DNA of 64,000 nucleotides from Pseudomonas sp. FP453 (GCF_030687495.1 NZ_CP117435.1:558001-622000), one strand, 5' to 3'; shown: positions 8,567 through 17,270, numbered from the stretch's first letter. Notes: generated from the letters alone by a model not told the origin. Numbers and translations: made by a program.

Positions 8567-9160
8567 CAAGGCGTGTTCAAGCGCTTGCATCGGAAAGCGC
8601 TCGTTCAGCTTCTCGCGTGCAATATAGCGGGCGAAGTGTTGCAGGTTGCGCCTGACCAGCGCCGGGCTCAGCGGCGCACGCAGGAAGCGCAGGTCGGCCA
8701 CGTCGATCAGGCCCATCTGGTTGTCCGGCGTCACGACGATGTTGCCCAGGTGCAGGGAGCGGAAGTAGATCCCGGCCGTGTGCAGCCGACGAATCAGCGC
8801 CACCAGTGGTTCCAGGTTCTGCTCCCAGTCGAAGCCTTCCTTGTTGGCGATCTGGCGCAAGGTCTCGCCCGGCAGGGGCCGGTACAACACAGCCGTCATG
8901 CCCGGCGCATCGAGTTGGAAACTGTCGAGCACGGTAAGGGTGGGGATGCCGCGTTTTTGCAGCCCGAGCGCGTTGTCGATGAAACGCTTGGAGTACGGGC
9001 GAAACAATGCGGAAGAAAAAAACCGTTTGCGGCGAAACAGTTTAAGGATGTTCCCGTCCGCCAGAAGGTAGACTTTGGGGCCGTAGCTGTCCTTCTCCAG
9101 GATTTTGGCGCCGGCAATCATCGTATTTAAAGTGGCTTGGGGAAGCCTTGAGCATTGCAT
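8555..9160 (-). CDS. LPS kinase-like protein (InaA/WaaP/Kdo-kinase fold), possibly lacking the catalytic Asp
   Basis: A 201-residue kinase-fold protein in the place of PA4998 in P. aeruginosa. ILKLF with Lys40 fits the ATP-anchoring lysine. FRSLHLGNIVVTP at 133-145 fits the catalytic loop and LIDVAD (Asp153) the metal-binding loop. In the usual HGDLHxGN loop of InaA/APH-like kinases the third residue is the catalytic Asp; here the aligned residue is Ser135. The start is ATG 9158-9160 with an AAGG about 10 bases upstream. The frame stays open to 9274 but that extension lacks a ribosome site. The gene is convergent with the GT4 gene (12-base overlap) and divergent from waaL. It may phosphorylate core sugars or be a pseudokinase. 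Confidence 0.75.
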   Translation of the reverse strand: MQCSRLPQATLNTMIAGAKILEKDSYGPKVYLLADGNILKLFRRKRFFSSALFRPYSKRFIDNALGLQKRGIPTLTVLDSFQLDAPGMTAVLYRPLPGETLRQIANKEGFDWEQNLEPLVALIRRLHTAGIYFRSLHLGNIVVTPDNQMGLIDVADLRFLRAPLSPALVRRNLQHFARYIAREKLNERFPMQALEHALLAG

Positions 9161-9268
9161 CGTCGAAAAGCCTTGTGGGAGTCGCGGGCACAGTGATCGG
9201 TAATGATGCCGAAAGTTTTGGGTTTTAACCATGCCGGGTTGGCAGGTTGACCGTATTAGGAGCGGGTG

Positions 9269-10447
9269 ATGCAAGCAAGTCGTTGGGCGCGGGGATGGAT
9301 GAGTTTGGGGTTGCTGTGGTTTTTACTGGCGATCACCTTCGCGCCGACCAATAAGATTTATCAACAAGGGCTGACGCTGTTCCTGTGGCTGCCTGCCATG
9401 GTATTTGCCTGGTCTGCCCGTGAGCAGCTCAAGCAGGTCTGGCGTGCCCAGCGCTGGGTCTGCGTGGCGCTGGGGTTGCTGGCTGTCTGGGGCTTGATCA
9501 GCCTGTTCTGGACAAATGCCGAGGATGGCTCCCGTGAAGCCAAGCGCTTGCTCTATATCGGCGTGTTCCTGCTGTTCTTCCCGGTGTTTGTGCAAGGCCG
9601 GACCGAGCAGGTGATTCGCCTGATGCAGTGGGGTGGCTTTGGCCTGGCGCTGTCGTCGCTGCTGGCGATGATCAAGTTCTATGGCCTTGACGGCAACGCC
9701 TGGTACGCCCGCCTCGAGGGGTTGGGGCAGCTGTCGCACCCGATCCTCGGCGCCTATGTCATTGGCCTGGCCGCCGTGTGGATGTTGCACTGGGTACCGC
9801 GTGGCCGCGGGATGCAAGTGGCCTGCCTGGTGGCGGTCGGCTTGCTCGGCCTGTTCGTGGTGGCAAGCCAGAGCCGTGGCGCCGCACTGGCCTTGCTGCT
9901 GAGCGTGGTGGCGATGCCGCTGTGGTGCCGCGACCGGCGCAGCAGCCTGATTGCGATCGCGGCGACGGTGGCGGCAATCGTGGTGTTTGTGTCTATGCAG
10001 TCGCTGATGCTGTCCCGTGGCGCGTCGTTCCGCCCACAGATTTTCATGGCGGCGATGCAGATGATCAGCGAGCGTCCATGGACCGGCCTGGGCCTGGGCG
10101 GTGATTACTTCCTGATGTGGGATAACCACCGTTTTGACCATTCCCACAACCTGTTCACCCACGTGACCATCGAACTGGGCCTGCCGGGCTTGTTGCTGTG
10201 GTGCGCGGTGTGGTTCGGCGTGCTGTGGCAAGCCTGGAAGGTGCGTGACACCCATTACGGCAAAGGCATCATCGGCATGTGGGTGTTTTCCACCCTGGCG
10301 ATGCAATTCGATGCGGCAAGCCTCACGGGTACTCCTCGGGCCGAATGGTTCATCACCTGGCTGCCGGTGGCGCTGGCCAGTGTTTTGGTCTGGGCTCGGG
10401 CCAAACCCGATGCTTGTGATAAAGTTGCCGCCCTACCTAATCAGTGA
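9269..10447 (+). CDS. waaL: O-antigen ligase / O-antigen polymerase-like membrane protein
   Basis: The 392-residue protein is almost all hydrophobic, with about ten to twelve membrane segments. It has the Wzy_C-type large periplasmic loop region near 230-300, including RGASFRPQIF, MISERPWTGLGLGGDYF and DHSHNLFTHVTIELG. The RP...G(L)G and H-NLF-H motifs are typical of WaaL ligases that join O antigen from its lipid carrier to lipid A-core in the periplasm. ATG 9269 follows AGGAG at 9258-9262. It is directly followed by msbA, as in P. aeruginosa. Confidence 0.82.
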   Translation: MQASRWARGWMSLGLLWFLLAITFAPTNKIYQQGLTLFLWLPAMVFAWSAREQLKQVWRAQRWVCVALGLLAVWGLISLFWTNAEDGSREAKRLLYIGVFLLFFPVFVQGRTEQVIRLMQWGGFGLALSSLLAMIKFYGLDGNAWYARLEGLGQLSHPILGAYVIGLAAVWMLHWVPRGRGMQVACLVAVGLLGLFVVASQSRGAALALLLSVVAMPLWCRDRRSSLIAIAATVAAIVVFVSMQSLMLSRGASFRPQIFMAAMQMISERPWTGLGLGGDYFLMWDNHRFDHSHNLFTHVTIELGLPGLLLWCAVWFGVLWQAWKVRDTHYGKGIIGMWVFSTLAMQFDAASLTGTPRAEWFITWLPVALASVLVWARAKPDACDKVAALPNQ

Positions 10448-10455
10448 GCTCGACA

Positions 10456-12264
10456 ATGAGTGACGCACCGCCCAAAGCGGAACAGGAATCCAGCCTGAAA
10501 ATCTATTTCAGGCTGCTGGGCTATGTGAAACCCTACATCGGCATGTTCCTGGTGAGCATCGTCGGTTTCGTGATTTTCGCGTCCACCCAGCCCATGCTGG
10601 CCGGGATCCTCAAATACTTTGTTGACGGCCTGAGCAACCCGGACGTGGTGTTTTTCCCCAGCGTGCCGTACCTCAAGGACCTGAAACTGCTGATGGCCGT
10701 GCCGCTGCTGATCGTCCTGATCGCCGCGTGGCAGGGCCTCGGCTCGTTCCTGGGCAACTACTACCTGGCCAAGGTGTCCCTGGGCCTGGTCCACGACCTG
10801 CGGGTGCAGTTGTTCAATAAACTGCTGGTATTGCCCAACCGCTATTTCGATACCCACAGTTCCGGGCACCTGATCTCGCGCATCACCTTCAACGTGACCA
10901 TGGTCACCGGCGCCGCCACGGATGCGATCAAAGTCGTGATCCGCGAAGGCCTGACCGTGGTGTTCCTGTTCGGCTACCTCCTGTGGATGAACTGGAAACT
11001 GACCCTGGTGATGCTGGCGATCCTGCCGATCATTGCCATGATGGTCGGTAGCACCAGCAAGAAATTCCGCAAGCAGAGCAAGAAAATCCAGGTGGCGATG
11101 GGCGATGTGACCCACGTGGCCTCGGAGACGATCCAGGGTTATCGCGTGGTACGCAGCTTCGGCGGGGAAACCTACGAAGAGCAGCGCTTTGCCAAGGCGA
11201 GCATGAGCAACACCGAAAAACAGATGCGCATGACCAAGACCGGCGCGGTCTACACGCCCATGCTGCAACTGGTGATCTACACCGCGATGGCGGCGCTGAT
11301 GTTCCTGGTGCTGTTCCTGCGGGGCGATGCGACAGCCGGCGACCTGGTGGCCTACATCACCGCGGCGGGCCTGCTGCCCAAGCCGATCCGCCAGCTGTCG
11401 GAAGTCAGTTCGACGATCCAGAAGGGTGTCGCCGGTGCCGAAAGCATCTTCGAGCAATTGGATGTCGAGCCTGAAGTGGACACCGGCACCGTCGAGAAAG
11501 AGCGGGTCAGCGGCCGTCTGGACGTGCGCAACCTGAGCTTTACCTACCCCGGCACCGAACGCGAAGTACTGAAGAACATCAGCTTCACCGCCGCGCCAGG
11601 CCAGATGGTCGCGTTGGTCGGGCGTTCGGGCAGTGGCAAGTCCACGCTCGCCGCGCTGATCCCGCGCTTCTATCACCACGAGACCGGCGAGATCCTCCTC
11701 GACGACGTGGAAATCGAGGACTACCGCCTGCGCAACCTGCGCCGCCACGTGGCCCAGGTGACCCAGCACGTGACCCTGTTCAACGACACCGTGGCCAACA
11801 ACATTGCCTACGGCGACCTGGCCAGCGCGCCGCGTGAAGACGTCGAGAAAGCGGCGCGGGATGCCTACGCCATGGACTTCATCGCCGAGCTGCCCAAGGG
11901 CCTCGACACCGAAGTCGGTGAAAACGGCGTGCTGCTCTCCGGCGGCCAGCGCCAGCGCCTGGCGATTGCCCGTGCGCTGCTGAAGAACGCCCCGCTGCTG
12001 ATCCTCGATGAAGCCACGTCGGCGCTGGACACCGAGTCCGAACGGCATATCCAGGCCGCGCTGGACAAGGTCATGAAGGGCCGCACCACCCTGGTGATCG
12101 CGCACCGCCTGTCCACGATCGAGAAAGCCGACCTGATTCTGGTCATGGACCACGGCGAAATTGTCGAGCGCGGTACACACCTTGAGCTGCTGGCGATGGG
12201 GGGCTACTACTCCCGCCTGCACGCCATGGGATTGGATGAGCCGGCGACGGCCAACATCACCTGA
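10456..12264 (+). CDS. msbA: lipid A export ABC transporter MsbA
   Basis: The 602-residue half-transporter has six N-terminal membrane helices followed by an ABC ATPase domain. Walker A is GRSGSGKST near 387, the signature is LSGGQRQRL near 491 and Walker B is LLILDEATSALD near 511, with an H-loop in IAHRLST. It flips core-lipid A across the inner membrane, so it finishes the work of the upstream glycosyltransferases. ATG 10456 was chosen; the GTG at 10444 overlaps the waaL stop and is possible. A strong terminator lies directly after the stop. Confidence 0.93.
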   Translation: MSDAPPKAEQESSLKIYFRLLGYVKPYIGMFLVSIVGFVIFASTQPMLAGILKYFVDGLSNPDVVFFPSVPYLKDLKLLMAVPLLIVLIAAWQGLGSFLGNYYLAKVSLGLVHDLRVQLFNKLLVLPNRYFDTHSSGHLISRITFNVTMVTGAATDAIKVVIREGLTVVFLFGYLLWMNWKLTLVMLAILPIIAMMVGSTSKKFRKQSKKIQVAMGDVTHVASETIQGYRVVRSFGGETYEEQRFAKASMSNTEKQMRMTKTGAVYTPMLQLVIYTAMAALMFLVLFLRGDATAGDLVAYITAAGLLPKPIRQLSEVSSTIQKGVAGAESIFEQLDVEPEVDTGTVEKERVSGRLDVRNLSFTYPGTEREVLKNISFTAAPGQMVALVGRSGSGKSTLAALIPRFYHHETGEILLDDVEIEDYRLRNLRRHVAQVTQHVTLFNDTVANNIAYGDLASAPREDVEKAARDAYAMDFIAELPKGLDTEVGENGVLLSGGQRQRLAIARALLKNAPLLILDEATSALDTESERHIQAALDKVMKGRTTLVIAHRLSTIEKADLILVMDHGEIVERGTHLELLAMGGYYSRLHAMGLDEPATANIT

Positions 12265-12268
12265 CAAG

Positions 12269-12296
12269 ACGGGGCGCGCAATGCGCCCCGTTTTTT
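12269..12296 (+). terminator. rho-independent terminator after msbA
   Basis: A perfect 9-bp stem (ACGGGGCGC with GCGCCCCGT) and 5-base loop are followed by a run of T residues. It starts five bases after the msbA stop and closes the waaL-msbA unit. Confidence 0.92.
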
Positions 12297-12416
12297 GTAT
12301 CAGGCCCCATACACGCTTGACCAAAGCCAAATAATTCACCGCCTGTCGTTTGTTATGTTGGCCTTCTCGATTCGAATGACGAACGAGAGGGCTAACCTTC
12401 TTGCGTGGGTAATGGA

Positions 12417-13121
12417 ATGTTGCAACGTCTGTTCTGGAAACTGCTGCCCAAACAGCAGCGGGCTTTTTTGCTGGGGCGTTTGTCGGTGGTGGATCGGCAG
12501 GCGGTCAACAAGTCCATGTCGGCACTGACCGTCCTTCCGCCCGCTTTTGTCAAACATGCCTGTGTGTTCATTCATGTTCCCAAGTGCGCGGGCAGCAGTG
12601 TCTGTTCGGTCCTGCTGGATGGGCGCTGGCCGGGGCATTTGCCGTACCACTGGTATGAGCAGCAATTCCCCGGGCATTGCGCCGACAGCTTCAAGTTCGC
12701 TTTCGTGCGCGACCCGCTGGAGCGTGCCTACTCGGCGTACACCTATTTGCGCGGCAACAGTATGGGTAGCCGGGATCGGGAAGCCCAGGCGCTGGTCTGT
12801 GGCTATCGCGACTTTGACCACTTCGTTGCCGGCTGGCTGCACCCGGACAACCTGCGCCGGCAACTGCACTTTGCCCCGCAGACCGACTTTCTGGTGGATC
12901 ATCTGGGGCGCATGTCCATGGATTTTCTGGGGCGCCAGGAGCACTTGCAGCGGGATTTTCGCAGCGTGTGCGAACACCTCGGGCTGAATGCCGCGCTGCC
13001 CCATCTCAATGTTTCCCTTGAGCGCCGCAGCGAGCCGGTCAGGGACTTTTGTTCCTCGCGCACGCGCCGTTTGGTGAGGCGCGCCTATCAGCGCGATTAC
13101 GAGGTCCTGGGTTATGAATAA
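12417..13121 (+). CDS. sulfotransferase family 2-like protein in the LPS locus
   Basis: The 234-residue product carries the two PAPS-binding signatures of sulfotransferases: VFIHVPKCAGSSV near 49-61 (5'-phosphosulfate loop) and FAFVRDPLERAYSAYTYLR near 94-112 (3'-phosphate motif). No signal peptide or membrane helix is seen, so it is expected to be cytoplasmic and act on a lipid-linked or nucleotide-linked sugar. The start could be ATG 12417 or GTG 12405; neither has a clear ribosome site. Its 3' end overlaps the APS kinase gene by 8 bases, pairing the enzyme with a supply of its cofactor. It lies between msbA and hldE, which are adjacent in P. aeruginosa. The acceptor is unknown; LPS core sulfation is an inference. 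Confidence 0.75.
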   Translation: MLQRLFWKLLPKQQRAFLLGRLSVVDRQAVNKSMSALTVLPPAFVKHACVFIHVPKCAGSSVCSVLLDGRWPGHLPYHWYEQQFPGHCADSFKFAFVRDPLERAYSAYTYLRGNSMGSRDREAQALVCGYRDFDHFVAGWLHPDNLRRQLHFAPQTDFLVDHLGRMSMDFLGRQEHLQRDFRSVCEHLGLNAALPHLNVSLERRSEPVRDFCSSRTRRLVRRAYQRDYEVLGYE

Positions 13122-13722
13122 TTCGTCGCTGTCCAGCGCCATCGCCGACGTGCGCCCCTTTGCCCTGTCGCTGACCGTGGCCGCCCGCGCCGCGCTCAAG
13201 CACCAGCAACCTTGTTGCCTGTGGCTGACGGGGTTGTCCGGTTCGGGCAAGTCGACCCTGGCCAATGCGCTGGAAGTACAGCTCAACGAGCAGGGCCGGC
13301 ACACCTTCGTGCTGGATGGCGACAACGTGCGCGCCGGGTTGTGCAGCGACCTGGGCATGGGCGTGGTGGCGCGCAAGGAAAACATCCGGCGCATCGGCGA
13401 AGTGGCGCGGCTGATGGTGGACGCGGGGCTGATCGTGATCGTGTCGGCGATCTCGCCGTTCAGCGCCGACCGCGAGACGGCGCGGGCGCTGTTCGGGCCG
13501 GGGCAGTTTTTCGAGGTGTATGTCAGTACGCCGCTGGCGATCTGTGTGCGCCGCGATCCCAAGGGCCTGTACCGGGCGGCGCTGGATGGGCGCATCAAGG
13601 ACTTCACCGGGCTCGACAGCCCCTATGAAGCCCCTCGGCAGGCCGACTGCGAAATCAACACCGATGAGGTCGAATTGGCGGAAGCCGTGGCGCACATCCT
13701 GGCGGTTTTGTTTAAAAAGTGA
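13114..13722 (+). CDS. cysC: adenylylsulfate kinase (APS kinase)
   Basis: The 202-residue stand-alone kinase shows Walker A GLSGSGKSTLANAL near 40-53, the APS/Mg region LDGDNVRAGLCSDLGM near 67-82, RKENIRRIGEVA near 87-98, and DPKGLYRAALDGRIKDFTG in the lid region. It phosphorylates APS with ATP to give PAPS. Many Pseudomonas reduce APS directly for cysteine synthesis, so a lone CysC downstream of a sulfotransferase is best read as a dedicated PAPS source for sulfation. It overlaps the sulfotransferase by 8 bases and ends about 100 bases before hldE. Confidence 0.88.
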   Translation: MNNSSLSSAIADVRPFALSLTVAARAALKHQQPCCLWLTGLSGSGKSTLANALEVQLNEQGRHTFVLDGDNVRAGLCSDLGMGVVARKENIRRIGEVARLMVDAGLIVIVSAISPFSADRETARALFGPGQFFEVYVSTPLAICVRRDPKGLYRAALDGRIKDFTGLDSPYEAPRQADCEINTDEVELAEAVAHILAVLFKK

Positions 13723-13825
13723 GCAGTTGCGCGGCCGGATGTCTTACAGATAAAGCTCTCGGACAAGGCGGCGCTCACCCTGTGCTAATATCGCGCCCCT
13801 GTTCATTTTGTATGTGGGTTGCTCC

Positions 13826-15250
13826 ATGAAGTTGTCCATGCCGCGATTCGATCAAGCCCCTGTCTTGGTGGTCGGCGATGTCATGCTCGACCGTTACTGG
13901 CATGGTGGTACCTCACGGATTTCCCCTGAGGCGCCGGTACCGGTAGTCAAGGTCGAGCAAATCGAAGACCGCCCAGGCGGCGCTGCCAACGTTGCCCTCA
14001 ATATTGCCGCCCTCGGCGCCCCGGCCTCCCTGGTCGGCGTGACCGGTGACGACGAAGCCGCCGACAGCCTGGCCAACAGCCTGCGCGGTGCCGGCGTGCG
14101 CGCGCTGTTCCAGCGCATCGCCCATCAGCCGACCATCGTCAAGCTGCGGGTCATGAGTCGTCACCAGCAATTGCTGCGGATCGATTTTGAAGAACCCTTC
14201 GCCACCGATGCCCTGGCCCTCAGCGGTCAGGTCGATGAGTTGCTCGAAGGTATCAAGGTGCTGGTGTTGTCCGACTACGGCAAAGGCGCGTTGAAGAACC
14301 ACCAGGCGCTGATCCAGGCCGCCAAGGCCAAGGGCATTCCGGTGCTGGCCGACCCCAAGGGCAAGGACTTCTCGATTTATCGCGGCGCCAGCCTGATCAC
14401 GCCGAACCTCAGCGAGTTCGAAGCCATCGTCGGCGGTTGTGCCGACGAGCACGAATTGGTGAGCAAAGGCGCGGCGCTGATGGCCGACCTCGACCTCGGC
14501 GCCTTGCTGGTGACCCGTGGCGAGCATGGCATGACCCTGTTGCGCCCGGATCATCCGGCGATGCACCTGCCGGCCCGTGCCCGTGAAGTGTTCGACGTCA
14601 CCGGCGCCGGTGACACGGTGATTTCCACCCTGGCCGCCTCGATTGCGGCTGGCGAAGAACTGCCCCACGCCGTGGCCCTGGCCAACCTGGCCGCGGGCAT
14701 CGTGGTGGGCAAGTTGGGTACCGCGGCCATCAGCGCGCCGGAACTGCGCCGCGCGATCCAGCGTTCCGAAGGTTCGGAGCGCGGCGTGCTGGGGATCGAG
14801 CAATTGCTGCTGGCCATTGACGATGCCCGTGCCCACAACGAAAGCATTGTGTTCACCAACGGCTGCTTCGACATCCTGCATGCCGGCCACGTGACCTATC
14901 TGGAACAGGCGCGCGCCCAAGGCGATCGCCTGATCGTGGCGGTCAACGACGACGCCTCGGTCAGCCGCCTGAAAGGCCCTGGCCGCCCGATCAACAGCGT
15001 TGACCGGCGCATGGCCGTGCTGGCTGGCCTGGGCGCAGTGGACTGGGTGATCAGCTTTGCCGAAGGCACCCCGGAAAACCTGCTGGCCCAGGTCAAGCCC
15101 GACGTGCTGGTCAAGGGCGGCGACTACTCCGTCGACCAGGTGGTCGGTGCCGACATCGTCAGCGCCTACGGCGGCACCGTCAAAGTGTTGGGATTGGTTG
15201 AAAACAGCTCGACCACGGCCATTGTCGAGAAGATCCGCAACAATGAGTAA
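13826..15250 (+). CDS. hldE: bifunctional ADP-heptose synthesis protein HldE
   Basis: The 474-residue product has the family's usual length and two domains. The N-terminal ribokinase-like heptose-7-phosphate kinase shows GGAANVALNIAALG near 52-65 and the catalytic DVTGAGDTVIS near 260-270. The C-terminal adenylyltransferase begins VFTNGCFDILHAGHVTYLEQA near residue 345, with the HAGH nucleotidyl-transfer motif. It makes the ADP-heptose used for the inner LPS core. ATG 13826 is favoured; the frame is open upstream only to a TTG at 13808. A TAATAT at 13786-13791 may be a -10 box, without a clear -35. The 3' end overlaps the epimerase gene by 8 bases. Confidence 0.93.
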   Translation: MKLSMPRFDQAPVLVVGDVMLDRYWHGGTSRISPEAPVPVVKVEQIEDRPGGAANVALNIAALGAPASLVGVTGDDEAADSLANSLRGAGVRALFQRIAHQPTIVKLRVMSRHQQLLRIDFEEPFATDALALSGQVDELLEGIKVLVLSDYGKGALKNHQALIQAAKAKGIPVLADPKGKDFSIYRGASLITPNLSEFEAIVGGCADEHELVSKGAALMADLDLGALLVTRGEHGMTLLRPDHPAMHLPARAREVFDVTGAGDTVISTLAASIAAGEELPHAVALANLAAGIVVGKLGTAAISAPELRRAIQRSEGSERGVLGIEQLLLAIDDARAHNESIVFTNGCFDILHAGHVTYLEQARAQGDRLIVAVNDDASVSRLKGPGRPINSVDRRMAVLAGLGAVDWVISFAEGTPENLLAQVKPDVLVKGGDYSVDQVVGADIVSAYGGTVKVLGLVENSSTTAIVEKIRNNE

Positions 15251-16169
15251 GTGTGTCCTGATTACCGGCGGTGCGGGCTTTATCGGCTCGCACCTGGTCG
15301 ATGCATTGCTGGCCAAGGGTTACGGCGTGCGCGTGCTGGACAACCTGTCCACCGGCAAGCGCAGCAACCTGGCGCTGGACAACCCGCGCGTCGAACTGCT
15401 GGAAGGCGACGTGGCCGACGCCGAGCTGGTGGCGCGTGCCGCGGTCGGCACGGTGGCGGTGGTTCATCTGGCTGCGGTGGCTTCGGTGCAGGCGTCGGTG
15501 GATGATCCGGTCAGCACGCACCAGAGCAATTTTGTCGGCACCCTGAATGTGTGCGAAGCGATGCGCAAGGCGGGCGTGAAACGCGTGGTCTTCGCCTCCA
15601 GCGCGGCGGTGTACGGCAACAACGGCGAGGGCGCTTCGATTGACGAAGAGACCACCAAGGCGCCGTTGACACCGTATGCGTCCGACAAGCTGGCCGGCGA
15701 ACACTACTTTGATTTCTACCGCCGCCAGCATGGCCTGGAGCCGGTGATTTTCCGCTTCTTCAATATCTTCGGCCCGCGCCAGGACCCGTCCTCGCCGTAC
15801 TCCGGGGTAATCAGCATCTTCAGCGAGCGCGTGCAGCAGGGCGTGCCGATTGCCGTGTTTGGCGATGGCGAGCAGACCCGTGACTTCATGTACGTGGAAG
15901 ACCTGGTCGACGTGCTGGTGCAAGCCATTGAAGCGCCGGACGCACCGTTGGGCGCGATCAATGTGGGCTGGAATCGCACCACGACGCTCAAGCAGGTGTT
16001 GCAGGCGCTGGAAGAGATTGTCGGCAAGTTGCCGGCAGTGACTTACGGCCCGGCGCGTTCTGGGGATATTCGCCACTCGCGGGCGAATAATCAGCGGTTG
16101 TTGGCGAGCTTCAAGTTGCCTGAGCCAACCCCGCTGAAGGTCGGCCTGGAACGCTTGCTTAAAGGCTGA
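15243..16169 (+). CDS. NAD-dependent sugar-nucleotide epimerase/dehydratase
   Basis: The 308-residue short-chain dehydrogenase starts MSKCVLITGGAGFIGSHLVD, a classic NAD-binding GxxGxxG. The catalytic serine lies in VFASSAAVYG near 113-122 and the YxxxK in PYASDKLAGEHY near 141-152. RFFNIFGPRQDP marks the UDP-sugar epimerase subgroup. A UDP-glucose/GlcNAc 4-epimerase role giving UDP-galactose-type donors for the core is plausible but not proven. The ATG lies inside the end of hldE (8-base overlap). A longer open frame reaching back to 15057 is hldE in another frame. Confidence 0.82.
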   Translation: MSKCVLITGGAGFIGSHLVDALLAKGYGVRVLDNLSTGKRSNLALDNPRVELLEGDVADAELVARAAVGTVAVVHLAAVASVQASVDDPVSTHQSNFVGTLNVCEAMRKAGVKRVVFASSAAVYGNNGEGASIDEETTKAPLTPYASDKLAGEHYFDFYRRQHGLEPVIFRFFNIFGPRQDPSSPYSGVISIFSERVQQGVPIAVFGDGEQTRDFMYVEDLVDVLVQAIEAPDAPLGAINVGWNRTTTLKQVLQALEEIVGKLPAVTYGPARSGDIRHSRANNQRLLASFKLPEPTPLKVGLERLLKG

Positions 16170-16180
16170 CGCAATCACCA

Positions 16181-16300
16181 ATGTGGGAGCGGGCTTGTGT
16201 GGGAGCTGGCTTGCCTGCGATGGCATCGCTTCGGTCTATCTGACACACCGAGGTGTCTGCATCGCAGGCAAGCCAGCTCCCACATAAGCCCGCTCCACAG
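16181..16300. repeat. nested double REP palindrome
   Basis: An outer pair (TGTGGGAGCGGGCTT at 16182-16196 with its complement at 16286-16299, one base short) encloses an inner pair based on GGGAGCTGGCTTGCCTGCGA and its complement ending near 16285. The outer arms are the GCGGGC variant and the inner arms the GCTGGC variant of the REP. This suggests one REP inserted into, or fused with, another. The space between the epimerase and the 16311 gene is otherwise empty. Confidence 0.85.
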
Positions 16301-16310
16301 TCGACTTTCA

Positions 16311-17270
16311 TCAGGCCTTGGCTTTCTTCTTCGGCGTTATCTTGCGCAGCACCCGCTGTGCCAGGCGCTTCAACTTCGACTCTTTCTCCGGCTCCGCCAA
16401 GCCCTGCTGGCGCAGCCAGTCCTTCCAGCGAATCCGCTCTTCACGCACCAGCCAGCCTTCCTGCTGGGCGAAGCTTTCCGCCAGGTACAACCCGCGCGTA
16501 CTGGCCGGGTACAGCTGATCTTTCTTCACCGTATACAGCTCGGCCAATGGCTGCCCATCTTTCAACGGCATCAGGTACAGGTCCGGGCGCTGGCGGTCGA
16601 GGCGTGCCACCAACTGGTCGCCTTCCAGGCGTTCGTCCACATGGAACAGGCTCAGGGACTTGGCTTCCTTCGGCACTTCCAGGCGCAAGTCATAGATCAG
16701 TTGCAGCGATGCGGTGGGCAGGTGCACATAGGCCCGTGGGCGTTCGATCAACTGGGTGGTGGCGCAGCGCACCGGGCGCGCGGCGCCGGATAGCGGGCTG
16801 AGGCGAAACGGCAGGGCTTCGCGATAATGCAGCGCGGCGGAGTAGGGCGCCGGCAGCCAGGTGTCGTTGAAGCGCCCGCCCAGCCAGCCTTCGGGCGTCT
16901 CCAGCAGGCACTCTTCGGCGATTTCCTGGATTGCGGTGTGCAGCGGCAGGTTCAGCTCGTGGGCCGGCACGTAGCCGGAGATCAGCTTGAGCACCACGTC
17001 GCCACGGTCCTGGCGGCGCTGGCGCACCAGCACCCAGTAATCCTTGTTCTGCCAATGCAGGGTCAGGCGCACCGACACGCCGAGGTTCGCCAGTTCCAGC
17101 ACGAAACGCTCGGGGTCGGCCACCTCCACCGGCTTGCGCCGTTGCAGGGTCTGGGCGAAGTTGAGCGGCATGCCGACGCTCTGGTAGTTCAGGCCTTCGG
17201 GGGTGGCTTCGACGTGCAGCGGCAGTGTCTTGAAGTTGCTGGGGTTTTTTCTAATGAGCGTGCGCGGCAT
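16311..17270 (-). CDS. conserved protein of unknown function with a Nudix-like box
   Basis: The 319-residue product starts MPRTLIRKNPSNFKTLPL at ATG 17268-17270 behind a perfect AAGGAG. I do not recognise a named family with certainty; relatives seem confined to Pseudomonas and are sometimes labelled as metal-transporter ATPases, but no Walker motif is visible. In the middle, GYVPAHE followed by QEIAEECLLETPEGW looks like a Nudix box (Gx5E...REUxEExGU). Here two extra residues separate the halves and Gln replaces Arg. The C terminus is very basic (LKRLAQRVLRKITPKKKAKA). It is transcribed with the aldo/keto reductase and FAD oxidoreductase upstream, 41 bases after the former. Confidence 0.7.
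   Translation of the reverse strand: MPRTLIRKNPSNFKTLPLHVEATPEGLNYQSVGMPLNFAQTLQRRKPVEVADPERFVLELANLGVSVRLTLHWQNKDYWVLVRQRRQDRGDVVLKLISGYVPAHELNLPLHTAIQEIAEECLLETPEGWLGGRFNDTWLPAPYSAALHYREALPFRLSPLSGAARPVRCATTQLIERPRAYVHLPTASLQLIYDLRLEVPKEAKSLSLFHVDERLEGDQLVARLDRQRPDLYLMPLKDGQPLAELYTVKKDQLYPASTRGLYLAESFAQQEGWLVREERIRWKDWLRQQGLAEPEKESKLKRLAQRVLRKITPKKKAKA

Noticed and set aside
12317-12322. TTGACC as a -35 box for the sulfotransferase gene
   Set aside because: No matching -10 at 16-18 bases; only AT-rich text at wrong spacing.
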